Both the position numbers and the translations under genes were made by a program. A stretch of 64,000 bases of DNA from Nitrosomonas ureae (GTDB lineage: Bacteria; Pseudomonadota; Gammaproteobacteria; Burkholderiales; Nitrosomonadaceae). Below the pieces are notes generated by a model, which was not told where the DNA came from, did not search any database, and was given only the letters and a program-made list of their open reading frames with translations. Positions 57,005 through 64,000 of this stretch are shown here, piece by piece; the first letter of the stretch is position 1; each line of letters starts with the position of its first letter. The stretch is taken from NCBI RefSeq assembly GCF_900108305.1, contig NZ_FNUX01000004.1:1-64000 (forward strand), written 5' to 3'.

Positions 57005-58714
57005 TTAGGGATTCTGCGGCGCTTGCGATAATGGTTCTGCCACGCCATTCGAAAGTATAAAAACCCGGTCTGCTGCGTTAATAACCGCGGGTTGATGCGA
57101 AACAGCAATAATGGTCAGGCTCTTGGCCAGTTTCTGTAACGTTTCGCAAATCGTGCGTTCGCTTTCCGGATCTAATGCACTGGTAGGCTCGTCGAGAATC
57201 AGAAAAGACGGGTTATGCGCCAACGCTCGCGCAATCGCGATACGTTGCCGCTGCCCTCCGGAAAGTAAACCACCGCGCTCACCGACAACCGTTTGCAACC
57301 CTTCCGGCAATGCATTGACAAAATCCCAGGCACCAGCCTGACGAAGCGCCTGTTCCGCATCATTAATTGTCAATGTGGGCTCTCCAACCAGAATGTTATT
57401 CATCACGGTATCGTGCAATAGGATCGTATCTTGCGAGACATAGCCGATCATGTGGCGCCATTGCCGCAGATTGATATCATGCAAGGATATATTATCAATC
57501 CGGATTTCTCCGGATTGCGGCTCGGTCAACCCGCATAACAAATCCAGCAGAGTACTTTTACCTGCACCGGACGGTCCCATAACCGCGGTAAATGAGTTGA
57601 CGGGTATTTCCATATTCAAATCTTCGAATATGATTTTCTGTCCATAATTAAATTTTACATGCTGCAAGGCAATGCCTTTCTGCAAGGTAGGCTGTATTGT
57701 TCCGCTCGATCTCTCTGCCGCTGCGCGTGCATCTTCGGCTGCTTTCCGTAGCGCCCAATAAGCACTTTCTTGTGCAGCGAGTTGCTGATGCCTGCGTTGT
57801 GTCTTATTCAATAACCCCAGAATACGGGTCAGCAAAAATACCATCAGCATGACTTCAGGGAGAGATAATTCCCACACTACCAATGCAATATACAAACCGC
57901 TAGCGGTCAGCGCAGCAAGAATAGGCTCCTGCAGTGCTGTCAGAGCTGCCCGATTCATGACTTCCTTACGCGTCGCTTTTTCCAGGTGCTGCGTCTGTTC
58001 ATGTAAAATGGCGTCGGCTACATTATCACGCGCCATGGCTTTCAGCGATTTTACCGAACTGAGCACATCAGACAAATAAGTCAGCAGATGGCGTAACAAA
58101 TGAGTTTGTTTTGTGCCCGCCCGGCGGGTTGCACTGACCAGGCGATTCAACGCAATCAATAAAAACAAACCGATGACTAATGAAGCGAGCGTCGCTTCCC
58201 ATGAGATGAATAGCGCCACAATTGCATATACCATCACTTGAATAGCCAACGCCAGAACGTTCACACTGTGTTCAAAGCCGTTGGCGGCACGATAGGCTTC
58301 GGTTGCAATCGAATTTGCAAGAGATCCGACAGGCTGCCGCAAATAATAAGGCCAGCGGCTGGCTAGCAAAGCCTCGATCAAATCCAATCGTAACGCTGTG
58401 GCGACATGCGCAACTGTGTAACCTACTTGGCGATTCGCCAGCAATAGCACCAATCCCTTGAAAAACATACCGCCCACGATAATGATCAGAATTGCATCCA
58501 GCGTAGGTTCAATGCCGATATCTTGCAGCGTCGCTTCCATGAATTTACCGATACCGGAATCACCTGATCCGCCGGAATCGCCGACGGCTATCGATAGCAG
58601 CGGCAGCAATGCGGTTAGGCTCAATCCTTCGGCGATGCCCGCAATTAACAGCGCAAACAGAACAAACGCACTGCGCCGGGGAAAAACCATAATATACGTG
58701 AATAAGGTACGCAT
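57005..58714 (-). CDS. ABC transporter, fused permease and ATP-binding (exporter type)
   Basis: The 569-residue half-transporter has an N-terminal six-segment membrane domain (about 15-310) and a C-terminal ATPase. Walker A is G-P-S-G-A-G-K-S-T-L near residue 378, the signature L-S-G-G-Q-R-Q-R near 480, and Walker B F-L-I-L-D-E-P-T-S-A-L-D near 500. It would work as a homodimer. The layout is like lipid or peptide exporters of the MsbA group, but the substrate cannot be told. It converges on ydbL and is upstream of nothing clearly related. Confidence 0.88.
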   Translation of the reverse strand: MRTLFTYIMVFPRRSAFVLFALLIAGIAEGLSLTALLPLLSIAVGDSGGSGDSGIGKFMEATLQDIGIEPTLDAILIIIVGGMFFKGLVLLLANRQVGYTVAHVATALRLDLIEALLASRWPYYLRQPVGSLANSIATEAYRAANGFEHSVNVLALAIQVMVYAIVALFISWEATLASLVIGLFLLIALNRLVSATRRAGTKQTHLLRHLLTYLSDVLSSVKSLKAMARDNVADAILHEQTQHLEKATRKEVMNRAALTALQEPILAALTASGLYIALVVWELSLPEVMLMVFLLTRILGLLNKTQRRHQQLAAQESAYWALRKAAEDARAAAERSSGTIQPTLQKGIALQHVKFNYGQKIIFEDLNMEIPVNSFTAVMGPSGAGKSTLLDLLCGLTEPQSGEIRIDNISLHDINLRQWRHMIGYVSQDTILLHDTVMNNILVGEPTLTINDAEQALRQAGAWDFVNALPEGLQTVVGERGGLLSGGQRQRIAIARALAHNPSFLILDEPTSALDPESERTICETLQKLAKSLTIIAVSHQPAVINAADRVFILSNGVAEPLSQAPQNP

Positions 58715-58764
58715 AAACCGGTTATAAGAAATGATCGGAAAATGATGATTCGTTTACATAAGCA

Positions 58765-59454
58765 TCATACATGGGATACATCGCATAAAACTCCATCGAT
58801 CAGTTGCTGGATACGTTGCGCGCGATTGGCCAGACCCGCATCGTGTGTGACGATAATCAAGCTGGCATTGATTTTACGATTCAATTCCAGCATTAAGTCA
58901 AATACATGCTCAGCTGTTTTACGGTCAAGATTTCCTGTGGGTTCATCAGCCAGAATGCAGGCGGGGCGGGTAACCAAGGCACGTGCAACAGCGGCACGCT
59001 GGCGCTCACCGCCGGATAGTTCGCCCGGAGTGTGTGTCAAACGATGACTCAGACCAACCAGCTGTAACATTTCAGCTGCGCGATCATAGGCTTCCTGGTT
59101 TGGCAAGCGGCGGATCAGCAGCGGCATGGCTACATTTTCCAAGGCGCTGAATTCCATCAGCAAATGATGAAATTGGTATATAAAACCAAGAGAGCCATTA
59201 CGTAGCTGGCAGCGTTCTTCTTCGTTGATCCGGGCGATATCTTGCCCGAGAATCTCGATGCTCCCGCTGGTAGGCGCATCCAACCCGCCAAGCACATGCA
59301 GCAAAGTGCTTTTGCCGGAACCTGATGCGCCGACAATCGCCAGCATTTCTCCTTTGACCAGATCCAGGTTAACACCCTTTAACACCGGAACTGCCAAATC
59401 ACCTTGCGAAAACTGCTTGACCAGATTGCGGCAAGAAATAACCACCTCATTCAT
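58765..59454 (-). CDS. lolD: Lipoprotein-releasing ATPase LolD
   Basis: This 229-residue ATPase energises release of lipoproteins from the inner membrane. It has Walker [10 protein letters not shown] near 42, the signature L-S-G-G-E-R-Q-R near 145 and Walker [12 protein letters not shown] near 166. The start overlaps the end of lolC/E by eight bases. Confidence 0.95.
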   Translation of the reverse strand: MNEVVISCRNLVKQFSQGDLAVPVLKGVNLDLVKGEMLAIVGASGSGKSTLLHVLGGLDAPTSGSIEILGQDIARINEEERCQLRNGSLGFIYQFHHLLMEFSALENVAMPLLIRRLPNQEAYDRAAEMLQLVGLSHRLTHTPGELSGGERQRAAVARALVTRPACILADEPTGNLDRKTAEHVFDLMLELNRKINASLIIVTHDAGLANRAQRIQQLIDGVLCDVSHV

Positions 59455-60694
59455 AACGCAATGCCTCTGCAGGGTTTACTTTGGATGCGCGGTAGCTGGG
59501 ATAGATCGTTGCCAGTAAGCTGAGAACAAACGAGGTTACGGCAACGGTCGTGATATCCGCCATCTGCGGATCGGTTGGGATGGTGCTGATGTAATAAATT
59601 TCCCTCGATAGGAATTGAACATTAAACAAACCTTCAATAAACGCAACCACTTCACCTACATTATAAGCGAGCAGCATGCCACCGGCTACGCCAAGGATCG
59701 TGCCAAAGACCCCGATAAACGTTCCCTGAACGATAAATATTTTCATAATGCTGCGCGGACTTGCGCCGAGTGTGCGTAAAATCGCGATGTCAGATTCTTT
59801 GTCAGTGACTGCCATCACTAATGTGGAAACAATATTGAACGCTGCAACCGCAATGATTAGTGCCAGAATTAAAGACAACATGCGTTTCTCGATTTGGATT
59901 GCACGAAAATAATTGGCGTGCTGTCTTGTCCAGTCGCTGATATGACTGTCAATCGTCAGCATCGCGGGTAATTCCTGCACGACTTTGGGCGCCTGAAATA
60001 GATCCTTTAACTTCAAACGCACACCGGAGACATCATCGTTTTCCATGCGATACAGTTTTTGCGCATCGGACATGTGAATCAGAACTAGACCGGAATCATA
60101 TTCAAAATGCCCTACTTCAAAGATTCCAACCACAGTAAATTGTTTCAAACGCGGTAGAATGCCTGCGGGTGTGACTTGCCCTTGGGGCGAGATCAGAACA
60201 ATTTTATCACCGATGAAAGTACCCATCGCACGCGCCAGTTCCATGCCGATCACGATGCCGAATTCTCCCGGAATCAAATGATTCAAATCACCGCTGACCA
60301 TCGTTTTTGAGAAATCAGCTACTTGATCTTCCATTGCCGGCAATATGCCACGTACCAAAACACCTTGCACTACTTGATTATGTGACAGCATGCCCTGAGC
60401 GCTGACATAGGGTGCGGCGGCTTCCACTGCCGGGTGTTTAATGGCTTCTTCTGCCGTTTGCTGCCAATGGCTCAAATTGCCATGAAAACTACCAATCTGA
60501 ACATGCGAAGCAACACCCAGAATGCGTGTGCGCACTTCCTTCTGAAAGCCATTCATTACTGACATCACAGTAATTAATGCCGTCATTCCCAGCGTAATGC
60601 CCATCAGAGAGATTAAGGAAATAAAAGAAATGAAATGATTGCGTTTTTTGGCGCGCGTATAGCGCAAACCAATGAAAAGTTCATAGGGAGACAC
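59447..60694 (-). CDS. lolC: Lipoprotein-releasing permease LolC/E
   Basis: The 415-residue MacB-like permease has an N-terminal membrane segment (about 20-45), a periplasmic domain of about 210 residues and three C-terminal segments (about 270-295, 315-345 and 375-395). It starts [13 protein letters not shown], like LolC/LolE. Only one permease gene is present. Many bacteria outside the enterics use a single LolF-type permease as a homodimer, so it may be LolF rather than LolC or LolE. Confidence 0.93.
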   Translation of the reverse strand: MSPYELFIGLRYTRAKKRNHFISFISLISLMGITLGMTALITVMSVMNGFQKEVRTRILGVASHVQIGSFHGNLSHWQQTAEEAIKHPAVEAAAPYVSAQGMLSHNQVVQGVLVRGILPAMEDQVADFSKTMVSGDLNHLIPGEFGIVIGMELARAMGTFIGDKIVLISPQGQVTPAGILPRLKQFTVVGIFEVGHFEYDSGLVLIHMSDAQKLYRMENDDVSGVRLKLKDLFQAPKVVQELPAMLTIDSHISDWTRQHANYFRAIQIEKRMLSLILALIIAVAAFNIVSTLVMAVTDKESDIAILRTLGASPRSIMKIFIVQGTFIGVFGTILGVAGGMLLAYNVGEVVAFIEGLFNVQFLSREIYYISTIPTDPQMADITTVAVTSFVLSLLATIYPSYRASKVNPAEALRYE

Positions 60695-60803
60695 GAATGA
60701 TAGTACCCGTAATAAGTTTGACTATGAAGTTTGCCACATTTAATACGCAGCTTAACAAAATAATCAGAAATTGTGATTAGGATTTACACTGCAAGCTTTT
60801 TCA

Positions 60804-61523
60804 TCAATAGCCGCCACGCGCTTCGTTGACCATTTCGGTGAGCTTTGCAATATCCAGCACATGCAAATCATGACCTTGACGCAATATCAATTTATTTCTG
60901 ATCAACATGTTCAGCTCGCGTGATACGGCTTCACGGTGCGTGCTAACCAGACTAGCAATTTCAGTTTGGGTGGGTGCCGGCGAAATGACAGCAACATTTC
61001 CGGATATCATGTGATTTTTCGCCAAACGCAGCAATTCTACCTGAATACGGTTACGTACCGCTAGCGTACTATAATCATAAACACGTTCGGTCAGGCGGCG
61101 CACCTGACCGGTTAGGCGTTTTAAAATAATTTCTGCGATCTGGCGGTTGCCATAAATCAGTTCCTGAAAATCCGATGCCGGCATTGATGCCAGTAATACG
61201 CTGCTCCTTGCGATCGCCGTGGCCGAACGGGGGTGGCCATCAATCGCCGTCAACTCACCAAACATTTCGCCCGTTGGCAAATCGCACAAAATAACTTCCT
61301 GTCCCGATAAGCTGTGATACATGATACGAATTTCACCCTGCACAATAAAAAAAGCGCTGTTGGTATGATCGTGATAGCGCACGATCTCATTTCCCACTTC
61401 ATAACGATGCCACCGGCAAGCGGCGGCAACCATTCCAATATCTCGCGGCGAAAGGCATTGAAATTCCTTGATCACAGACAGCATGGCGGTTGCACGGTCA
61501 GCCGAAATGTTTCGTGTGGTCAT
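60804..61523 (-). CDS. Crp/Fnr family transcription regulator
   Basis: This 239-residue protein has a cyclic-nucleotide-binding domain (about 15-130; G-E-M-F-G-E-L-T-A-I-D-G-H-P-R-S-A-T-A). A helix-turn-helix domain follows at about 160-225 (T-Q-T-E-I-A-S-L-V-S-T-H-R-E-A-V-S-R-E-L). The phosphate-binding R-S-A is present, so it may bind cAMP or another nucleotide. There are no Fnr-type N-terminal cysteines. The target genes are unknown. Confidence 0.92.
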   Translation of the reverse strand: MTTRNISADRATAMLSVIKEFQCLSPRDIGMVAAACRWHRYEVGNEIVRYHDHTNSAFFIVQGEIRIMYHSLSGQEVILCDLPTGEMFGELTAIDGHPRSATAIARSSVLLASMPASDFQELIYGNRQIAEIILKRLTGQVRRLTERVYDYSTLAVRNRIQVELLRLAKNHMISGNVAVISPAPTQTEIASLVSTHREAVSRELNMLIRNKLILRQGHDLHVLDIAKLTEMVNEARGGY

Positions 61524-61683
61524 TTCTTGCTGTCTTTCAGAATAGCTTTACTTTACGGTATCCGATCATTTTCTAAGATTCTGCCTTTCCATGAAATGAA
61601 TAATGATATATCAAATTCAGATTGATACGCTGTTTTGCAAAAAGTGATTAAGATATTCTATCGAAGCGATGCTGGATTACTGC

Positions 61684-62154
61684 TTAGTTCTGGCTGATTC
61701 TATCGTTAAGATGTTCGATCTTTACTTCATCTACACCATGCAAGCCAATTTTTTGGGCTGCGCCACGTGATAGATCAATAATTCTACCTTTCATAAAAGG
61801 ACCTCGATCATTAACCAGTACATCAACCTGGCGACCGTTCTTCAGATTGGTAACTCTGACTCTGGAGGGTAAGGGAAGTGTTTTATGCGCGGCAGTCAGG
61901 CCGTGCGGAACAAAGCGTGTTCCCATCGCCGTGCGATTGCCCGACTCTGAACCATACCAGGATGCATGACCGACTTCCCGGTATCCAACTGCTGTTCGCA
62001 GCGGATAATAGGTAACTCCGCGGACTTTATAAGGCTTGTTGTATGGCGCAGTAAGGTTGGGTGCACGCTGCTTGGAAATATCCGGGGAGCGTAACACATT
62101 GCCGGGAAACATCGAAGCGCAACCGCTGATCAGGCCGACGATCAATATCATCAT
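61684..62154 (-). CDS. rlpA: RlpA-type septal lipoprotein, signal peptide altered at MITE insertion
   Basis: This 156-residue protein has a lipobox L-I-S-G-C and a DPBB domain (about 60-150; H-A-S-W-Y-G-S-E-S-G-N-R-T-A-M-G, V-N-D-R-G-P-F) that cleaves peptidoglycan without stem peptides. It lacks the C-terminal SPOR domain of the E. coli protein. The start is uncertain. The ATG at 62154 lies three bases from a MITE copy and gives a very short signal (M-M-I-L-I-V-G-L-I-S-G-C) with no positive residue. The frame stays open through the MITE to 62301, which would add a basic N terminus. Confidence 0.85.
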   Translation of the reverse strand: MMILIVGLISGCASMFPGNVLRSPDISKQRAPNLTAPYNKPYKVRGVTYYPLRTAVGYREVGHASWYGSESGNRTAMGTRFVPHGLTAAHKTLPLPSRVRVTNLKNGRQVDVLVNDRGPFMKGRIIDLSRGAAQKIGLHGVDEVKIEHLNDRISQN

Positions 62155-62156
62155 GC

Positions 62157-62256
62157 TAAGGAAACGCTGATTAATTGGCTGCACGAGCGAATCACTTCGT
62201 TGCACGGTACTCGCGCCTTTGCCTATCTTATTGATATGTCTCAGTTGCTGTGTTCC
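62157..62256. mobile_element. Partial second copy of the MITE-like element
   Basis: About 100 bases match the first part of the element at 26742-26892 with scattered changes. The terminal repeat TAAGGAAACGCTGATTAATT is present at the left end and similarity ends near 62256, so the right end is missing or diverged. It directly abuts the rlpA start. Confidence 0.85.
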
Positions 62257-62516
62257 TGGCACCTTGCCCCTGACTTGCTTGCGATTTATTGAATGTTGCA
62301 TAGCGTGTTTAAAACACTTTTAATTTTATATCCGCATCGGATTATAACGGTATCAATTCGCCAAGATCTATTGCTGTGTGTGTTAATTCATCGGCAATAC
62401 TTGAATTCGCAGTAATCAGCAGCATATCATCAGCGCATTTCAATGCTGGTGTTGCAGACAATGGATGATTGCTAAAAGTGGTATGAGTATACTCGGTAAA
62501 AGAGGATTTAGAGATT

Positions 62517-63479
62517 ATGACGAACGACAATTATACTAGGAATGGCGTCATTGTACGCGAGAGTACTTATGGAATGCAGCGTGAACCCACTTTCTCCGGC
62601 ATTCTATCTTTCTTGCGGCGGAAATATAGTAAGGATATCGACGGCGCCGAACTGGTCGTCAGCGGTATTCCATTCGATTTGGCTGTCACCTACCGCTCTG
62701 GGGCTCGTTTCGGACCGCAAGCAATTCGCCTTGCCTCGGCAGAGGTTGCTTCGATAAAACCTTATCCATGGGGTTTTGATCCATTTGAGAATTTCACAGT
62801 GATTGATTTTGGTGATTGTTTTCTCGATGTCCATAATCCATTGACAATCCATCAAGCAATTGTCGAACATGCTCGCCATATTCTGGCATCAGGCGCGCGC
62901 ATGCTGACTTTCGGCGGCGATCACTATATTACTTATCCATTGCTGAAAGCACATGCCGAAAAGTTTGGTGAACCGCTTGCGTTAATCCATTTTGATGCGC
63001 ATAGTGATACTTGGCCGGATGATTCACCTGATTCTCTGAATCACGGTTCAATGTTCTACAAGGCGATAAAAGATGGGTTGATTGATCCTAAACATTCCGT
63101 GCAAATTGGTATCCGCACCTGGAACGATGATTTTATGGGTATGCACATTCTTGATTCCGCCTGGGTACATCGGCATGGCGCCGATGCCGTAGTTGCGGAA
63201 GTTGAACGCATAGTTGGCAACCGTCCAGCTTATTTCACTTTTGATATCGATTGTCTTGATCCTGCTTTCGCACCTGGCACCGGTACGCCGGTTTGTGGCG
63301 GTCTTTCCACTGCTCAGGCGTTAAGCATCATTCGTGGTTTTGGCACGCTTAATCTAATCGGCATGGATATTGTCGAAGTAGCACCCGCCTATGATCATAG
63401 TCAAATCACGGCACTGGCGGCTGCGCATATTGCATGTGATCTTATTTGCCTGCTGGCAAAACGTAAAGCGGAGAAATGA
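62517..63479 (+). CDS. speB: Agmatinase / ureohydrolase family enzyme
   Basis: This 320-residue arginase-family enzyme carries the two-Mn2+ ligands in G-G-D-H, F-D-A-H-S-D and F-D-I-D-C-L-D-P. It probably hydrolyses agmatine to putrescine and urea, producing polyamines. Substrate specificity cannot be told from motifs alone; guanidinobutyrase or a related activity is possible. The urea could matter in an ammonia oxidiser, but that is speculation. Confidence 0.88.
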   Translation: MTNDNYTRNGVIVRESTYGMQREPTFSGILSFLRRKYSKDIDGAELVVSGIPFDLAVTYRSGARFGPQAIRLASAEVASIKPYPWGFDPFENFTVIDFGDCFLDVHNPLTIHQAIVEHARHILASGARMLTFGGDHYITYPLLKAHAEKFGEPLALIHFDAHSDTWPDDSPDSLNHGSMFYKAIKDGLIDPKHSVQIGIRTWNDDFMGMHILDSAWVHRHGADAVVAEVERIVGNRPAYFTFDIDCLDPAFAPGTGTPVCGGLSTAQALSIIRGFGTLNLIGMDIVEVAPAYDHSQITALAAAHIACDLICLLAKRKAEK

Positions 63480-63533
63480 CGATGCTTCGGGGAAAGTTAT
63501 TCGGAATAGCTATCGATATTGAATTTGGAATTT

Positions 63534-64000
63534 CTAAAAAATATAGCGCAAATTGATACCACCTCCCCAATCAGGGCTGCGGTCTGAAAATCCTCTTATT
63601 CCGTAGGCATTCAGTCTGAAGTTTTTGGTGACTCGCTGCGAAATATATAGCATAAGATCCCTGCTATCTTCCAAACGTACAGGCGATTGCCCCATTGTGT
63701 AACTTGTTCCCATGGTGACAGTGGGGGACAATTGATATCCAATGCCTGCAGCGCCGTAGAGCACGTTATGAAAAGTAATCCCGGAGGGATTGCCCAGTAT
63801 TCTGTAACCGAAAGTTGCGCTCAGTGTAAACTTGGAAATTGATTTAAACAAATCGCCTTGAATAGCATAATCGACCTGGCCGCTTCCCATATTCTGTTTG
63901 GCGCTGGCTGTCGGGATTTTTAAACGAGTCGTAATATCAAAAATAATTCCCGTACGTGCATGATCAATTAAATTATAGCTGAATGCGGCAACGATATCCC
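63534..64000 (-). CDS. Outer-membrane beta-barrel protein, C-terminal part (starts beyond the window)
   Basis: The open frame extends upstream past the right edge; the ATG at 63890 is internal. The visible 155 residues show alternating hydrophobic beta strands with aromatic residues, a turn T-R-L-K-I-P-T-A, and G-S-G-Q-V-D-Y-A-I-Q-G-D. They end N-L-R-Y-I-F, with a terminal phenylalanine typical of BAM substrates. It resembles MetA/DUF-type transporter barrels; the substrate is unknown. Confidence 0.75.
   Translation of the reverse strand, partial: DIVAAFSYNLIDHARTGIIFDITTRLKIPTASAKQNMGSGQVDYAIQGDLFKSISKFTLSATFGYRILGNPSGITFHNVLYGAAGIGYQLSPTVTMGTSYTMGQSPVRLEDSRDLMLYISQRVTKNFRLNAYGIRGFSDRSPDWGGGINLRYIF

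Noticed and set aside
62342-62530. A 62-codon minus-strand frame before the agmatinase gene
   Set aside because: It overlaps the agmatinase start in antisense, lacks a ribosome site and shows no domain.

Overview
The window looks like chromosomal DNA of a betaproteobacterium, most likely a Nitrosomonas-type member of the Nitrosomonadaceae. This is inferred from gene order (ftsY-ftsE-ftsX-rpoH; cmk-rpsA-ihfB-lapA-pyrF; dprA/LysM divergent from def-fmt-rsmB-DUF4390-ntrY-ntrX), from PEP-CTERM and RTX/S-layer-like surface proteins, and from the general protein style. No ammonia-oxidation gene lies in the window, so the genus is not proven.

Layout. 1-700: tail of an IS5-type transposase, a terminator-like hairpin and a degenerate tRNA-Ser(CGA). 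715-4286 (minus): rpoH behind a CIRCE/HrcA operator, then ftsX, ftsE and ftsY. 4363-9624: an M16 protease, a secreted His-rich EF-hand protein, oligoribonuclease, a Ste24-type M48 protease, pterin dehydratase and rsgA. 10056-22604: a surface-glycan cluster with a very large fusion protein (PIG-L-like, GT2, heptad repeat, RgpF-like and HAD modules), a paralogue of its C-terminal half, a PIG-L deacetylase, a GT4 glycosyltransferase, a methyltransferase/GNAT fusion, and a Wzt-type ATPase whose Wzm permease has lost its middle. 23021-25534: a large RTX/S-layer-like protein with a strong terminator.

25736-31195 (minus): pyrF, lapA, a 151-bp MITE-like element, ihfB, rpsA, cmk and aroA. 31501-37171: a small membrane protein, topoisomerase III, smg, dprA and a LysM protein. 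37269-44309 (plus): def, fmt, rsmB, a DUF4390 gene and an NtrY/NtrX pair whose NtrX has lost its sigma-54 ATPase motifs. 44310-49727: an AT-rich gap with a 55-residue membrane ORF, a PEP-CTERM protein, a dioxygenase, trxB, an Smr protein, a DksA-like protein and a membrane-anchored peroxiredoxin.

49827-53034 is a complete, AT-rich 3.2-kb mobile element. It has 19-bp terminal inverted repeats and a perfect 8-bp target duplication. It carries an IS1-like transposase, a P63C-domain protein, a small protein sharing a short motif with it, and a Panacea (DUF4065) antitoxin-like gene coupled to a small membrane protein that could be its toxin. This is the most interesting part of the window.

53855-63479: ydbH-ynbE-ydbL (intermembrane phospholipid transport), an ABC exporter, lolD and lolC/E, a Crp/Fnr regulator, rlpA whose 5' end abuts a second partial MITE copy, and an agmatinase-like ureohydrolase. 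The window ends inside an outer-membrane beta-barrel gene. Overall it mixes housekeeping operons with cell-envelope functions (lipid and lipoprotein transport, glycans, S-layer) and a few transposable elements.
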